Assembly: GCF_040782645.1 (NCBI RefSeq)
Contig: NZ_CP160403.1
Coordinates: 1,550,001-1,614,000 of the forward strand
Length of the DNA: 64,000 nucleotides
Source of the DNA: Streptomyces sp. HUAS ZL42
GTDB taxonomy: Bacteria; Actinomycetota; Actinomycetes; Streptomycetales; Streptomycetaceae
Direction of reading: 5' to 3'
Shown here: piece by piece, positions 1 to 7,967 of the stretch
How positions within the stretch are numbered: position 1 is the first letter of the stretch
Layout: each line of letters starts with the position of its first letter
Translations under genes and position numbers: made by a program
Notes under the pieces: generated by a model
The model's database searches: none
What the model was told of the DNA's origin: nothing
The model's input: the letters and a program-made list of their open reading frames with translations, nothing else

Positions 1-73
1 CCAGTCCGACGCCGTGCTACTGGGCGGCGCCGCACACCATCGGGAACGGCTGGCCGGGCTGCTGGGCTGGTGA
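1..73 (+). CDS. 3' end of an unidentified protein (partial)
   Basis: An open frame enters from the left edge and stops at TGA 71-73, giving about 23 C-terminal residues that end HHRERLAGLLGW. It lies 20 bases before the DUF35 gene on the same strand and is probably the preceding gene of the same operon. The tail is too short to assign. CoA-transferase family III proteins often end in a similar short helix and fit the context, but that is a guess. Confidence 0.4.
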   Translation, partial: QSDAVLLGGAAHHRERLAGLLGW

Positions 74-93
74 CGTGGAAGGAGGGACGGGAC

Positions 94-528
94 ATGACCA
101 CGAGGCTCATCGACGAGTCGTTGTTCGAGAACCGGGACTTCGGCGACGGAGAATCACCGCGTCTCGCGGGCGCCCGCTGCTCCGGGTGCGGCACCGTCGT
201 CTTCCCAAGGCAGGACTCGTGCCCCAGGTGTCCGGACGGGGTGATGTCGGTGCGGGTGCTGCCGGTGAGCGGGCGCGTGTGGTCATGGACGCTTCAGTCG
301 TTCCCGCCGAAGCCGCCGTACCGGGCGCCGTCAGGCGGCCACCGGCCCTATCACGTCGGCTATGTGGACCTCGGTGAGGTGCTGGTCGAAGCGCGGCTGG
401 CGGTGCCCCGCGCGGAGATCCGGATCGGGCTGCCGGTCCGGCTCACCACGGTGCCCGCGTACCGGGACGAGGACGGAACCGAGGTGGTGACCTTCGGGTT
501 CCGCCCGGAGCGGGACGGGGAGCGATGA
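94..528 (+). CDS. Zn-ribbon/OB-fold protein (DUF35 family)
   Basis: A 144-residue protein with an N-terminal zinc ribbon (CSGCG and CPRC, about residues 29-46) followed by an OB-fold-like beta domain, the usual DUF35 layout. DUF35 proteins partner thiolase-like enzymes and are thought to bind acyl-CoA. In actinobacterial steroid side-chain degradation, the DUF35 domain of ChsH2 binds the aldolase Ltp2. The ATG at 94 is chosen because AAGGAGG lies 8 bases upstream; an in-frame GTG at 70 has no such site. The stop overlaps the next gene's start (ATGA), as expected for subunits made together. The zinc ligands and fold are seen; the partnership is inferred from family and context. Confidence 0.85.
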   Translation: MTTRLIDESLFENRDFGDGESPRLAGARCSGCGTVVFPRQDSCPRCPDGVMSVRVLPVSGRVWSWTLQSFPPKPPYRAPSGGHRPYHVGYVDLGEVLVEARLAVPRAEIRIGLPVRLTTVPAYRDEDGTEVVTFGFRPERDGER

Positions 529-1679
529 GCCGGCCCGACGACGTGTACGTGGTCGGATGCGGCATGCATCCCTTCGGGCGCGACGAGAGCCTCAGCGCAA
601 TGGACATGGCCGAGCGTGCGGTACGCGAGGCGCTGGCCGACGCCGGCGTCGCCTGGCAGGACATCGGCTACGCGGCCGGCGGCTCCGACGTGTCCGGCAA
701 GCCCGACACCCTGGTGGGCCGTCTGGGCCTGACCGGACTGCCGTTCGTCAACGTGCAGAACGGCTGCGCGACGGGTGCATCCACCGTGCTCGCGGTGGCC
801 AGCGCGCTGCGGGCGGGCGAGGCGTCCCTGGGACTGGCGGTGGGGTTCGACAAGCACGAGCGGGGCGCGTTCCACGTCTCCGCCGCCCGCTACGGCCTGG
901 GCGACTGGTACGCCGAGACCGGCATGATGCTCACGACCCAGTTCTTCGCGCTGAAGACCCAGCGGTACCTGTACGAGCACGGGATCTCGGAGCATGCACT
1001 GGCGATGGTCGCCGCGCGAGCCTTCCGCAACGGCTCGCAGCACCCCCTGGCCTGGCGGCGCAAGCCGCTGACGGAGCGGGAGATACTGGACTCCGCCGAG
1101 GTCAGTCCCCCGCTCACCCAGTACATGTTCTGTTCGCCCGGACAGGGCGCGGCGGCGCTGGTGCTCGCCCTCGGCGACCGTGCGTTCGATCTGTGCGAAC
1201 GGCCGGTCAGGCTGGCGTCGCTGGCCCTCCGGACCCGGCGGTTCGGTTCGTTCGAGGTGTTCTCGCCCTGGCTGCCGCCGGGACCGCACCACAGCCCCAG
1301 CGTCGACGCCGCTCAGGCGGCCTTCCGCACGGCGGGGGTGCGGCCCGCGGACGTACAGGTCGCCCAGTTGCAGGACACCGACAGCGGCTCGGAGCTGATC
1401 CACCTGGCGGAGACCGGGCTGAGCGGTCACGGCGAGCAGGAGGACCTGCTGGCGTCCGGGGCCACCGGTCCCGCGGGCCGCATACCGGTCAACACCGACG
1501 GCGGCTGCCTGGCCGGCGGGGAGCCCGTCGGCGCCTCGGGGTTGCGTCAGTTCCATGAGGTCGTACGGCAGTTGCAGGGCCGGGCGCCCGGTGCGCAGGT
1601 GCCGGGCGCTCCCCGGGTGGGCTTCACCCATGTGTACGGGGCGCCCGGGATCAGCGCGTGCTCGGTCCTGACGGTGTGA
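525..1679 (+). CDS. Thiolase-like protein (lipid-transfer / SCP-x type)
   Basis: 384 residues, the size of SCP-x/lipid-transfer thiolases. Residues 78-85 (QNGCATGA) hold the nucleophile cysteine region, with Cys81. The usual GGHPxGASG loop reads GGEPVGASG, so the histidine is replaced by glutamate, as in non-canonical lipid-transfer members. The C-terminus, around GAPGISACS, differs from the CxG motif of degradative thiolases. With its DUF35 partner it could be a thiolase or a retro-aldolase acting on an acyl-CoA side chain. Start ATG 525 overlaps the DUF35 stop by 4 bases. Family is certain; the reaction is not. Confidence 0.82.
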   Translation: MSRPDDVYVVGCGMHPFGRDESLSAMDMAERAVREALADAGVAWQDIGYAAGGSDVSGKPDTLVGRLGLTGLPFVNVQNGCATGASTVLAVASALRAGEASLGLAVGFDKHERGAFHVSAARYGLGDWYAETGMMLTTQFFALKTQRYLYEHGISEHALAMVAARAFRNGSQHPLAWRRKPLTEREILDSAEVSPPLTQYMFCSPGQGAAALVLALGDRAFDLCERPVRLASLALRTRRFGSFEVFSPWLPPGPHHSPSVDAAQAAFRTAGVRPADVQVAQLQDTDSGSELIHLAETGLSGHGEQEDLLASGATGPAGRIPVNTDGGCLAGGEPVGASGLRQFHEVVRQLQGRAPGAQVPGAPRVGFTHVYGAPGISACSVLTV

Positions 1680-1696
1680 AAGGCGGTGAGCAAGCC

Positions 1697-2401
1697 ATGC
1701 GGCACGGCGACAGAACCGCACTGGTGACCGGCGGGGCAAGCGGAATCGGTCTGGAGATCGGCCGACAGCTCGCGGACCGGGGGCTGCGGGTCCTCATCGG
1801 GGCGCGAAAACCGGCGGCGGCCGAGGAGGCGTGCCGAGCCATCGGCGGGGCGGCCTTGCCGCTGGCCCTGGACGTGACCTCCGCGAAGAGCGTCACCGCG
1901 GCGGTCCGGGAGGCCCGGGAGCTGACCGGCGGGGTCGACGTCCTGGTGAACAACGCGGGAGTGTCTCTGGACGGGGAGCTGCGGCCCCCGTACCTCGACG
2001 AGGACATTCTGCACGCCACATTGGACACCAACCTCACCGGCGCCTGGCGCGTGACGGAGGCCGTCGTCCCGGGCATGGTGGAAGCCGGCTACGGCCGGGT
2101 CGTGAACGTCACCAGCTCGTACGGTTCGCTGGCGCTGATGGACTCCGGCCGGCACCCCGCCTACCGGATCTCCAAGACGGCGCTCAACGCCCTGACCCGT
2201 ATGCTCGCGGCCGAGTTGGCCGGCACGGGAGTCCTGGTCAACGCCGGCGACCCCGGCTGGACCCGCAGCGGTATGGGCGGCCCGTCCGCCCCGCGCGGCC
2301 CGGAGGAGGGCGCGGACACCCCGGTCTGGCTGGCGACCCTTCCCGAGGGCGACGGGACGACGGGCGGGCTGTTCGCCGACCGCAGGCCACTGCCCTGGTG
2401 A
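1697..2401 (+). CDS. SDR family oxidoreductase
   Basis: A 234-residue short-chain dehydrogenase. It shows the NAD(P)-binding TGGASGIG near the N-terminus, NNAG, and the catalytic Tyr/Lys pair in YRISK preceded by a serine segment (VTSSYG). The C-terminus (GLFADRRPLPW) resembles carbonyl-reductase-like SDRs and is related to the SDR at 46988-47710. ATG 1697 was chosen because AAGGCGGTGAG lies just upstream. It follows the thiolase by 17 bases and is probably co-transcribed, oxidising or reducing a hydroxy/oxo intermediate of the same pathway. Substrate unknown. Confidence 0.85.
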   Translation: MRHGDRTALVTGGASGIGLEIGRQLADRGLRVLIGARKPAAAEEACRAIGGAALPLALDVTSAKSVTAAVREARELTGGVDVLVNNAGVSLDGELRPPYLDEDILHATLDTNLTGAWRVTEAVVPGMVEAGYGRVVNVTSSYGSLALMDSGRHPAYRISKTALNALTRMLAAELAGTGVLVNAGDPGWTRSGMGGPSAPRGPEEGADTPVWLATLPEGDGTTGGLFADRRPLPW

Positions 2402-2407
2402 ACCGCG

Positions 2408-3070
2408 TCAGGTGCGTGACCCGGCCTGCTCCGCCGGCTTCTGCTCGGCGGCGACGATGCGCAGCGCCAGCGCCCTGACCGCCTCCAGTACGGACCGGGA
2501 GGGCAGCTGGGACAGTGGTCCTCCCTGCGCCCGCAGCGCGGTGACGAGCATGGTCGTACTGATCAGCGTACGGACCGCGAGCGCCTGTGCGGCGTGCCGG
2601 GCCTTCGCCGCCCGGGGGCTGCGTGTGGTGCCCTCGGGCAGATAGTCGTAGCCGCGCTGGATGTGGCGCTGTTCGAACTCGTCCCGCAGCACCTTCACGT
2701 TGCCGCTGGCGGAGGCGATCTGGACCTGGTACAGACGGGCCTCGTCCGGGTTCTGCTCCACCCAGTCCCACACGGCGTCGATGACCCGGACCAGGCCCTC
2801 CGCATCACCTGGCTCGGACGCCGGCCGGGCCGCCTCCACGACCTCGTTCAGCTGGTCGAAGACCCGGCGCATGGCGAGTTCGAGCAGCTCATCCTTGCCG
2901 TCGAAGTGGTAGTAGACGGCCGTGGAAACCACCTGGGCCTCGTCCGCGATGTCCTGAATACTGGTCTCCGCGAATCCGTTGCGGCCGAACACCCGCACGG
3001 CGGCGGTGATGATGTGCTGCCGCCGCGAGGGTCGGTGGGCGGGCTGCTTGCCGTTCTTCGTGGTGGCCAT
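2408..3070 (-). CDS. TetR/AcrR family transcriptional regulator
   Basis: A 220-residue TetR protein. The N-terminal helix-turn-helix covers about residues 12-60 (FAETSIQDIADEA... STAVYYHFDGKDEL). The C-terminal ligand domain is the kind often seen in fatty-acid or acyl-CoA responsive regulators, but nothing visible fixes its ligand. ATG 3070 has AGGGAG a few bases upstream; a much longer open frame upstream is antisense to the next gene and is rejected. It is divergent from a second TetR gene. The shared 144-base gap contains an inverted repeat with the motif GTTACTGGA. It converges on the SDR with only 6 bases between the stops. Confidence 0.9.
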   Translation of the reverse strand: MATTKNGKQPAHRPSRRQHIITAAVRVFGRNGFAETSIQDIADEAQVVSTAVYYHFDGKDELLELAMRRVFDQLNEVVEAARPASEPGDAEGLVRVIDAVWDWVEQNPDEARLYQVQIASASGNVKVLRDEFEQRHIQRGYDYLPEGTTRSPRAAKARHAAQALAVRTLISTTMLVTALRAQGGPLSQLPSRSVLEAVRALALRIVAAEQKPAEQAGSRT

Positions 3071-3114
3071 GATGCTCCCTGCCGGCTGCCGTGAACGCCG
3101 CGTCCTCGGTCCCT

Positions 3115-3142
3115 GAGTACTGACGATTCTATCCAGTAACTC
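3115..3142. promoter_or_regulatory. Candidate operator between divergent TetR genes
   Basis: GAGTACTGA (3115-3123) and TCCAGTAACTC (3132-3142) form an imperfect inverted repeat with one-base bulges. Read on the minus strand the right arm contains GTTACTGGA, a motif that recurs at 7318 and 23671 before other leftward genes of the island. It lies 63 bases upstream of the leftward TetR start. Autoregulation of the TetR pair is inferred. Confidence 0.45.
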
Positions 3143-3214
3143 CAACCACCCGTCCGCATAATTCCTGCTGCTTGCGCGCCTCTGGAGCGCCGAGATCACG
3201 GCATACTTGACACC

Positions 3215-3820
3215 ATGACGACATCCGGAACCCGCGCCGCTCACCGTCCGTCGCGCAAGCAGTGGGTGATCGAGGCGGCCACGGAGTTGTTCGCCACCCA
3301 GCCGCCGGACGAGGTGACGGTGGCCGACATCGCCGCTCGTGCGGAGATGACCTCGGCGGCGGTGTACTACCACTTCTCCTCCAAGGACCAGGTCCTGGCG
3401 GAAGCGATGCGGGCGTTCGCCGCCGCGCTGCGCGAGCAGCTGGAGGCGCTCACGGACGCCCATGAGCCCGGTTCGGACGTGGGGGCGGCGGTCACCGCAC
3501 TGCTGGCCTGGCTGGGCGAACACCGGTCCGCCGCCACCGTGTTCTTCGTGTCGTCGGCCGGCATGAGCCAGGAAGCGGAGACGCTGCGCCAGGAGAGCCG
3601 AACAGAGTCGCTGAACGAGCTGGTGCGGCTGATCCGCAAGGCCCGCGAGTCCGTCTCCGACGCCGAGGCGGCGGTGATCGGCCTGGGCCTGCTGGCGCTG
3701 CTGGAGACCGCGGCGATCTCGCAGGTCCGGGGCGACGACGTCTACCGGTCGCTGGGACACCGCTTCTTCGTCCGCGAGGTCGGCGATCTCGCCGAGCGGA
3801 TCGCCGACCCCGCCCGATAG
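3215..3820 (+). CDS. TetR/AcrR family transcriptional regulator
   Basis: A 201-residue TetR protein with the HTH at about residues 15-62 (EVTVADIAARAEM, SAAVYYHFSSKDQVL) and a helical ligand-binding domain. It is divergent from the TetR gene at 2408-3070 and shares the YYHF-xx-KD signature. No clear ribosome-binding site precedes ATG 3215, so the transcript may be leaderless. It converges on the E2 gene. Likely a local regulator of the acyl-CoA island; ligand unknown. Confidence 0.9.
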   Translation: MTTSGTRAAHRPSRKQWVIEAATELFATQPPDEVTVADIAARAEMTSAAVYYHFSSKDQVLAEAMRAFAAALREQLEALTDAHEPGSDVGAAVTALLAWLGEHRSAATVFFVSSAGMSQEAETLRQESRTESLNELVRLIRKARESVSDAEAAVIGLGLLALLETAAISQVRGDDVYRSLGHRFFVREVGDLAERIADPAR

Positions 3821-3842
3821 GTCTTGGACCTGCGGCCTCGGC

Positions 3843-5228
3843 TCACACCAGCAGGCGGAGGGGCTTGCGCAGCAACTCCCCCACCGTGCGCAGATATTCG
3901 GCGGCGGGTGCTCCGTCGACGGCGCGGTGGTCGAAGGTGAGGCTCAGGGTGAGCACCCGCGTCCGCAGGGGCCGGTCGTCCACCCACTCGACACCGTCCC
4001 TGAGCCTGCCCACCCCGAGGATCGCGACATTGCCGGGATTGATCACGGGGGTGAAGAAGTCGACGCCGTACCCACCGAGCGAGGTGACGGTGAAGGTGGC
4101 CCCTTCCAGCTGCGCCGGGGAGATCCGCCCCTCGCGGGCGGCCTGGGCCAGGGACCGCGACCGGCGGGCGATCTCGGGCAGCGGCAGCGCCACCGCGTCC
4201 TCGATCACGGGGACCATGAGTCCGCCCGGGACGGCCACGGCGAAGCCCATGTGGACGCCGTCGAGCAGATGGATACCGTCCCCCCGCACCGTCGCGTTGA
4301 GCAGCGGGTGCTCGCGCAGGGCCAGGGCGGCGGCCTTCAGCAGGAAGTCGTTGACGGTGGGCACCGGCAGTTCGCTGTCGGCCCACTCCTCCTTGAGCCG
4401 GTCCCGCAGGGACACCACGGCGTCCATCCGCACCTCGTAGCCGTGCGTCAGCTGTGCCATCTCCTGGAGGCTGGCGTGCATCCTGCGGGCAATGGTGCCG
4501 CGCATTCCGGTGAGCGGGAGGACGTCGCCGGGCTGAGGGGCCGCGTCCCGGCGGGGAGGCGGCGGAGCGACGGCGGCGAGGTCGGACCGGCGGATCCGGC
4601 CGCCCGGCCCGGTGCCGTTCACGTCGGCGAGGTCGATGCCCCGCTCCTTCGCCAGCTTGCGTACCAGCGGCGAGGAGGGAACACCGCCCGCCGGGACGTG
4701 TGCGACGAGTTCGCCGGGACGGGCCGCGAGGAAGTCCTCCACGTCCTCGGACACGATCCGGCCGCCCGGCCCCGTGCCGCGTACGGCGGTGAGGGCGACG
4801 CCGGCGGCCGCGGCGACCCTGCGGGCGTTCGGCGAGGAGAGAAGCCGGTCACCGGTGCCGCTGACGGATGACGCCACGGCAGCACCGCCGGCGTGGGGGG
4901 CCGCACCGCCGCCGTTGAGGGGAGCCACGGCAGCCGTATCCGCGCTGGGCGTCAGCGCACCCGCCGCCCGGGGCGGCTGCTCGCCCTCGGCCAGCAGCCA
5001 GCCGATGAGGGCCCCGGCCGGGACAGTGGCGCCCGCCGGGACCACCGGGTGGAACCGTCCCCCGGCCTCCGCCTCGACGTCCACGTCGACCTTGTCCGTG
5101 GCCAGCCGCAGCAGTGCGTCGCCCTCCGCGACGGCCGCGCCGGCGGGCACCAGCCATTCGTCGATCGTGCCTTCCTGCATGGTCAGGCCGATCTTCGGCA
5201 GCAGAACCTCGACCGCCACGTCGGTCAC
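3843..5228 (-). CDS. 2-oxoacid dehydrogenase E2 (dihydrolipoamide acyltransferase)
   Basis: A 461-residue acyltransferase core of a 2-oxoacid dehydrogenase complex. Domains in order: lipoyl domain (about 5-82, lipoyl-lysine K46 in ATDKVD), an Ala/Gly-rich linker, a peripheral-subunit-binding domain (129-167), a second one (184-220), then the catalytic domain ending with the active-site HRAVDG. Both small domains carry the GTGPGGRI loop. Two such domains in one E2 is unusual; most have one. GTG 5228 overlaps the E1beta stop (GTGA) and has GAAAGG upstream. It is the last gene of the E1alpha-E1beta-E2 operon. No E3 gene is present in the window. Substrate (branched-chain, acetoin-like or other oxoacid) cannot be told from the sequence. 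Confidence 0.92.
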   Translation of the reverse strand: MTDVAVEVLLPKIGLTMQEGTIDEWLVPAGAAVAEGDALLRLATDKVDVDVEAEAGGRFHPVVPAGATVPAGALIGWLLAEGEQPPRAAGALTPSADTAAVAPLNGGGAAPHAGGAAVASSVSGTGDRLLSSPNARRVAAAAGVALTAVRGTGPGGRIVSEDVEDFLAARPGELVAHVPAGGVPSSPLVRKLAKERGIDLADVNGTGPGGRIRRSDLAAVAPPPPRRDAAPQPGDVLPLTGMRGTIARRMHASLQEMAQLTHGYEVRMDAVVSLRDRLKEEWADSELPVPTVNDFLLKAAALALREHPLLNATVRGDGIHLLDGVHMGFAVAVPGGLMVPVIEDAVALPLPEIARRSRSLAQAAREGRISPAQLEGATFTVTSLGGYGVDFFTPVINPGNVAILGVGRLRDGVEWVDDRPLRTRVLTLSLTFDHRAVDGAPAAEYLRTVGELLRKPLRLLV

Positions 5229-6259
5229 GACCTTTCGAGCAGGCGCCGGCAGCCCTGGGCGATGCGGGCGCGATCGGGCACGTACGCCTTCTCCAGGACC
5301 GGCGAGAAGGGCACCGGGGAGAAGGGGGCACCGATGCGCAGGACCGGCGCGTCCAGGTGGTCGAAGACGGCGTCCTGGATCTGGGCGGCGATCTCCGCGC
5401 CGAGCCCGCCGAAGGTGACGGCCTCGTGCACCACGAGCACCCGGTTGGTGCGGCGGACGGAGGCGAACATCGTCTCGGTGTCCAGCGGCTGCACCGTGCG
5501 GGGATCGATCACTTCGATCTGCACGCCCTCGGCCGCGAGTTCGTCGGCCGCCGCCAGGGCTTCTCCCACCATGCGGCCGAGAGCGATCACCGTGACGTCG
5601 GAGCCCTGCCGGGCGGTGTGCGCCCGGCCCAGCGGGATGCCGTAGATCTCCTCGGGCACCTCGCCGGGGCTGCCGAGCAGGACCTTGTTGAGCATGACGA
5701 CGACCGGGTTGTCGTCCCGGATGGCCGAGACGGTCAGGCCCTTGGCGGTGTACGCGTCGCACGGCATCACCACCTTGAGGCCGGGCACGTGGGCCAGCCA
5801 GGCCTCCAGGCTCTGGCTGTGCTGGGCCGCGGCGCCGAGACCCGCCCCGGAGGCGGTGGTGATGGTGAGCGGCACGGACACCGCGCCGCCGAACATGTAC
5901 TTCATCTTCGCCGCCTGGTTGACGATCTGGTCGAGGCAGACGCCGATGAAGTCCATGAACATCAGGTCGACGACGGGGCGCAGACCCCGGGCGGCGGCTC
6001 CCACGCCGAGGCCTACCAGTGCGGCTTCGGAGATCGGGGTGTCGATCATGCGGCGGGGGCCGAACTCGTCGAGCAGGTTGTCGAACATGCGGAAGACGCC
6101 GCCGTATCCGGCCACGTCCTCGCCGGCGACGAAGACGTTCTCGTCCTCGCGCATGGCCTGCGCGAGACCCTCGTTGAAGGCCTTGACGTAGGTCAGCTTG
6201 CGGGAGGCGGCGACCGGGGGGACACCCGGCGCTTGGGTGGTGGTAGTCATGGCGGTCAT
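5225..6259 (-). CDS. 2-oxoacid dehydrogenase E1 component, beta subunit
   Basis: 344 residues, normal for the beta subunit of heterotetrameric E1 (PDH/BCDH/acetoin type). It shows the GEDVAGYGGVF segment, DTPISE, and the C-terminal transketolase-like domain (DPRTVQPLD, VLVVHEA). It pairs with the alpha subunit to bind thiamine diphosphate and decarboxylate a 2-oxoacid onto E2 lipoate. ATG 6259 overlaps the E1alpha stop (ATGA); a second ATG three codons in is possible. Middle gene of the operon. Confidence 0.92.
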   Translation of the reverse strand: MTAMTTTTQAPGVPPVAASRKLTYVKAFNEGLAQAMREDENVFVAGEDVAGYGGVFRMFDNLLDEFGPRRMIDTPISEAALVGLGVGAAARGLRPVVDLMFMDFIGVCLDQIVNQAAKMKYMFGGAVSVPLTITTASGAGLGAAAQHSQSLEAWLAHVPGLKVVMPCDAYTAKGLTVSAIRDDNPVVVMLNKVLLGSPGEVPEEIYGIPLGRAHTARQGSDVTVIALGRMVGEALAAADELAAEGVQIEVIDPRTVQPLDTETMFASVRRTNRVLVVHEAVTFGGLGAEIAAQIQDAVFDHLDAPVLRIGAPFSPVPFSPVLEKAYVPDRARIAQGCRRLLERS

Positions 6260-7260
6260 CCCGAGTAGACGTTGAGCAGCAGGTCGGCGGGTTCGGGCAG
6301 CGGGCTCGCCTCGGCGTACGCGACGGCCTCGGCGATCTCGTCGCGCGTGCGCCGCCATACGCCGTCCAGCTCCGCCCGCGTCGCGGCGCCGTCGGCGACC
6401 GCCCGGGCCTCGATCAGGTCGATGGGGTCGCGGGCCTTCCACTCGGCGACCTCCTCGTCCGAGCGATAGGGATGACGCAGGCCCTTGACGCCCTGGTGGT
6501 CGAAGTAGCGGTAGGTCTTGGCCTCGATCATCATCGGGCCCGCGCCGGACCGGGCCCGTGCGACGGCCTCGGCGGCGGCGCGGTGGACGGCGACGGCGTC
6601 CATGCCGTCGACGATCACGCTGGGCATGCCGTAGGCGGCGGCCCGGTCGGCGACGTCGGTGAGGAGCATGTGCCTGGACTGCGGGGTGAACTCCGCATAA
6701 CCGTTGTTCTCGCAGACGAAGATGACGGGCAGGCCGAGGATCGCGGCCATGTTGGCGCCCTCGTGGAAGGCGCCGATGTTGGTGGCGCCGTCGCCGAAGA
6801 AGGTCACGGCGACGCTGTCCTCGCCCTTGTACCGGGCGGCGAAGGCGGCGCCCACGGCGATCGGGACGCCCGCACCGACGATGCCGTTGGCGCCGAGCAT
6901 GCCGCGGGCGAGGTCGTTGATGTGCATGCTCCCGCCGCGGCCCAGGCATGCGCCGGTGACCCGGCCGTACAGCTCGGCGTACATCTCGCGGAATCCGACG
7001 CCCTTGGCCACGGCATGCCCGTGGCCGCGGTGGGTGGAGGTGATCTGGTCGTCGTCGCGCAGGGCCGCCATCACGCCGGCGGCCACGGCTTCCTGGCCGA
7101 CGTAGAGGTGCAGGAAGCCGGGCAGTTTGCCCGCCTCCATGAGCTTTCCCGCCTCGGTCTCGAAGAGCCGGATGCGCACCATGCGCTCGTGCAGGTCCCT
7201 GATGACCTGTGTGCTGACCTGCGCGGATTTCTTCGACGCCGTTGACGCTCGTTGAGCCAT
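6256..7260 (-). CDS. 2-oxoacid dehydrogenase E1 component, alpha subunit
   Basis: 334 residues with the thiamine-diphosphate motif that begins GDGATNIGAFHEG and ends CENN. It supplies the cofactor half-site and the decarboxylation step. ATG 7260 is preceded by GAAGGGGCGG; an upstream in-frame start lacks this. First gene of the E1alpha-E1beta-E2 operon, so the promoter lies in 7261-7356, where copies of the GTTACTGNA motif are found. Confidence 0.92.
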   Translation of the reverse strand: MAQRASTASKKSAQVSTQVIRDLHERMVRIRLFETEAGKLMEAGKLPGFLHLYVGQEAVAAGVMAALRDDDQITSTHRGHGHAVAKGVGFREMYAELYGRVTGACLGRGGSMHINDLARGMLGANGIVGAGVPIAVGAAFAARYKGEDSVAVTFFGDGATNIGAFHEGANMAAILGLPVIFVCENNGYAEFTPQSRHMLLTDVADRAAAYGMPSVIVDGMDAVAVHRAAAEAVARARSGAGPMMIEAKTYRYFDHQGVKGLRHPYRSDEEVAEWKARDPIDLIEARAVADGAATRAELDGVWRRTRDEIAEAVAYAEASPLPEPADLLLNVYSG

Positions 7261-7317
7261 CGTCCGCCCCTTCGCCCGAGGGAGGTTGCCAAGCAATCGG
7301 ACTTACTTGTGCCGGTC

Positions 7318-7348
7318 TACAGTAACCAGTACCGGGCACCTTACTGAA
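7318..7348. promoter_or_regulatory. Candidate operator of the 2-oxoacid dehydrogenase operon
   Basis: The minus strand reads GTTACTGTA at 7326-7318, and the plus strand reads CTTACTGAA at 7340-7348. The two half-sites point away from each other, 58-88 bases upstream of the E1alpha start. The same motif precedes the TetR gene and the acyl-CoA dehydrogenase gene. Binding by one of the TetR proteins is inferred. Confidence 0.4.
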
Positions 7349-7356
7349 CAGCGTCT

Positions 7357-7812
7357 CTAATTACTATGCCCCGCGCCGGAGTCGCGGCCCCGCGCGTCCA
7401 CCAACTCCACGACGTTGCCTTCGGGATCCGCCCAGAAGCTGATCCGCCGGCCGCGCGCCCGGACGACTACCGGGTCCGACAGAGGCCGGGCGCCCGCGGC
7501 CGGCAGCGCCGCCACCACCGGGCCCATGTCGTCGAAATGGAAGGTGAGATACGACAGCCCCGGACGCCCGGCCGGCAGGGGCGCCGCATATGCCGACCCG
7601 GGCACCGACCGGGGCAGGATCAGCTTGACGCACCCTCCGGCGGGCACCCGCAGCCAGACGACCACCAGCTCGCCGCCGAGCCCGGCCGGGCCCGCGACGG
7701 ACTCCGGTACGCGTGAGCGGCGCTCGGCGCGACAGCCGATCACGTCGCAGTAGAAGCGCTCCATCGGCTCCAGGTCCCGTACCACCAGACCCACCTCGAA
7801 CGGCCGCGTCAT
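7357..7812 (-). CDS. VOC (glyoxalase/dioxygenase fold) protein
   Basis: A 151-residue vicinal-oxygen-chelate protein with the paired beta-alpha-beta-beta-beta layout (FEVGLVVRDLEPMERFYCDVIG, then ISFWADPEGNVVELVD). The final metal-ligand glutamate (VVEL) is present. The usual first histidine is replaced (FEVGL), so the metal site may be incomplete. ATG 7812 is preferred over the ATG two codons upstream because GGGAG is then 8 bases away. It lies upstream of the E1alpha gene on the same strand, separated by a promoter-sized gap. Function within the pathway is unknown. Confidence 0.8.
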   Translation of the reverse strand: MTRPFEVGLVVRDLEPMERFYCDVIGCRAERRSRVPESVAGPAGLGGELVVVWLRVPAGGCVKLILPRSVPGSAYAAPLPAGRPGLSYLTFHFDDMGPVVAALPAAGARPLSDPVVVRARGRRISFWADPEGNVVELVDARGRDSGAGHSN

Positions 7813-7967
7813 GACCATCACTCCCACCCCCACGGGACACCGAGCGGCAACTTCGACACTTTCTATTGACAGACCACACTAAGTCCTGTTGTCGTTTCGG
7901 ACACAGCCCAGCTGTCGCATTCCGAAGCCGGTCACCGGCTCGCGGCTGGGAGGATTGTGAGGACATC

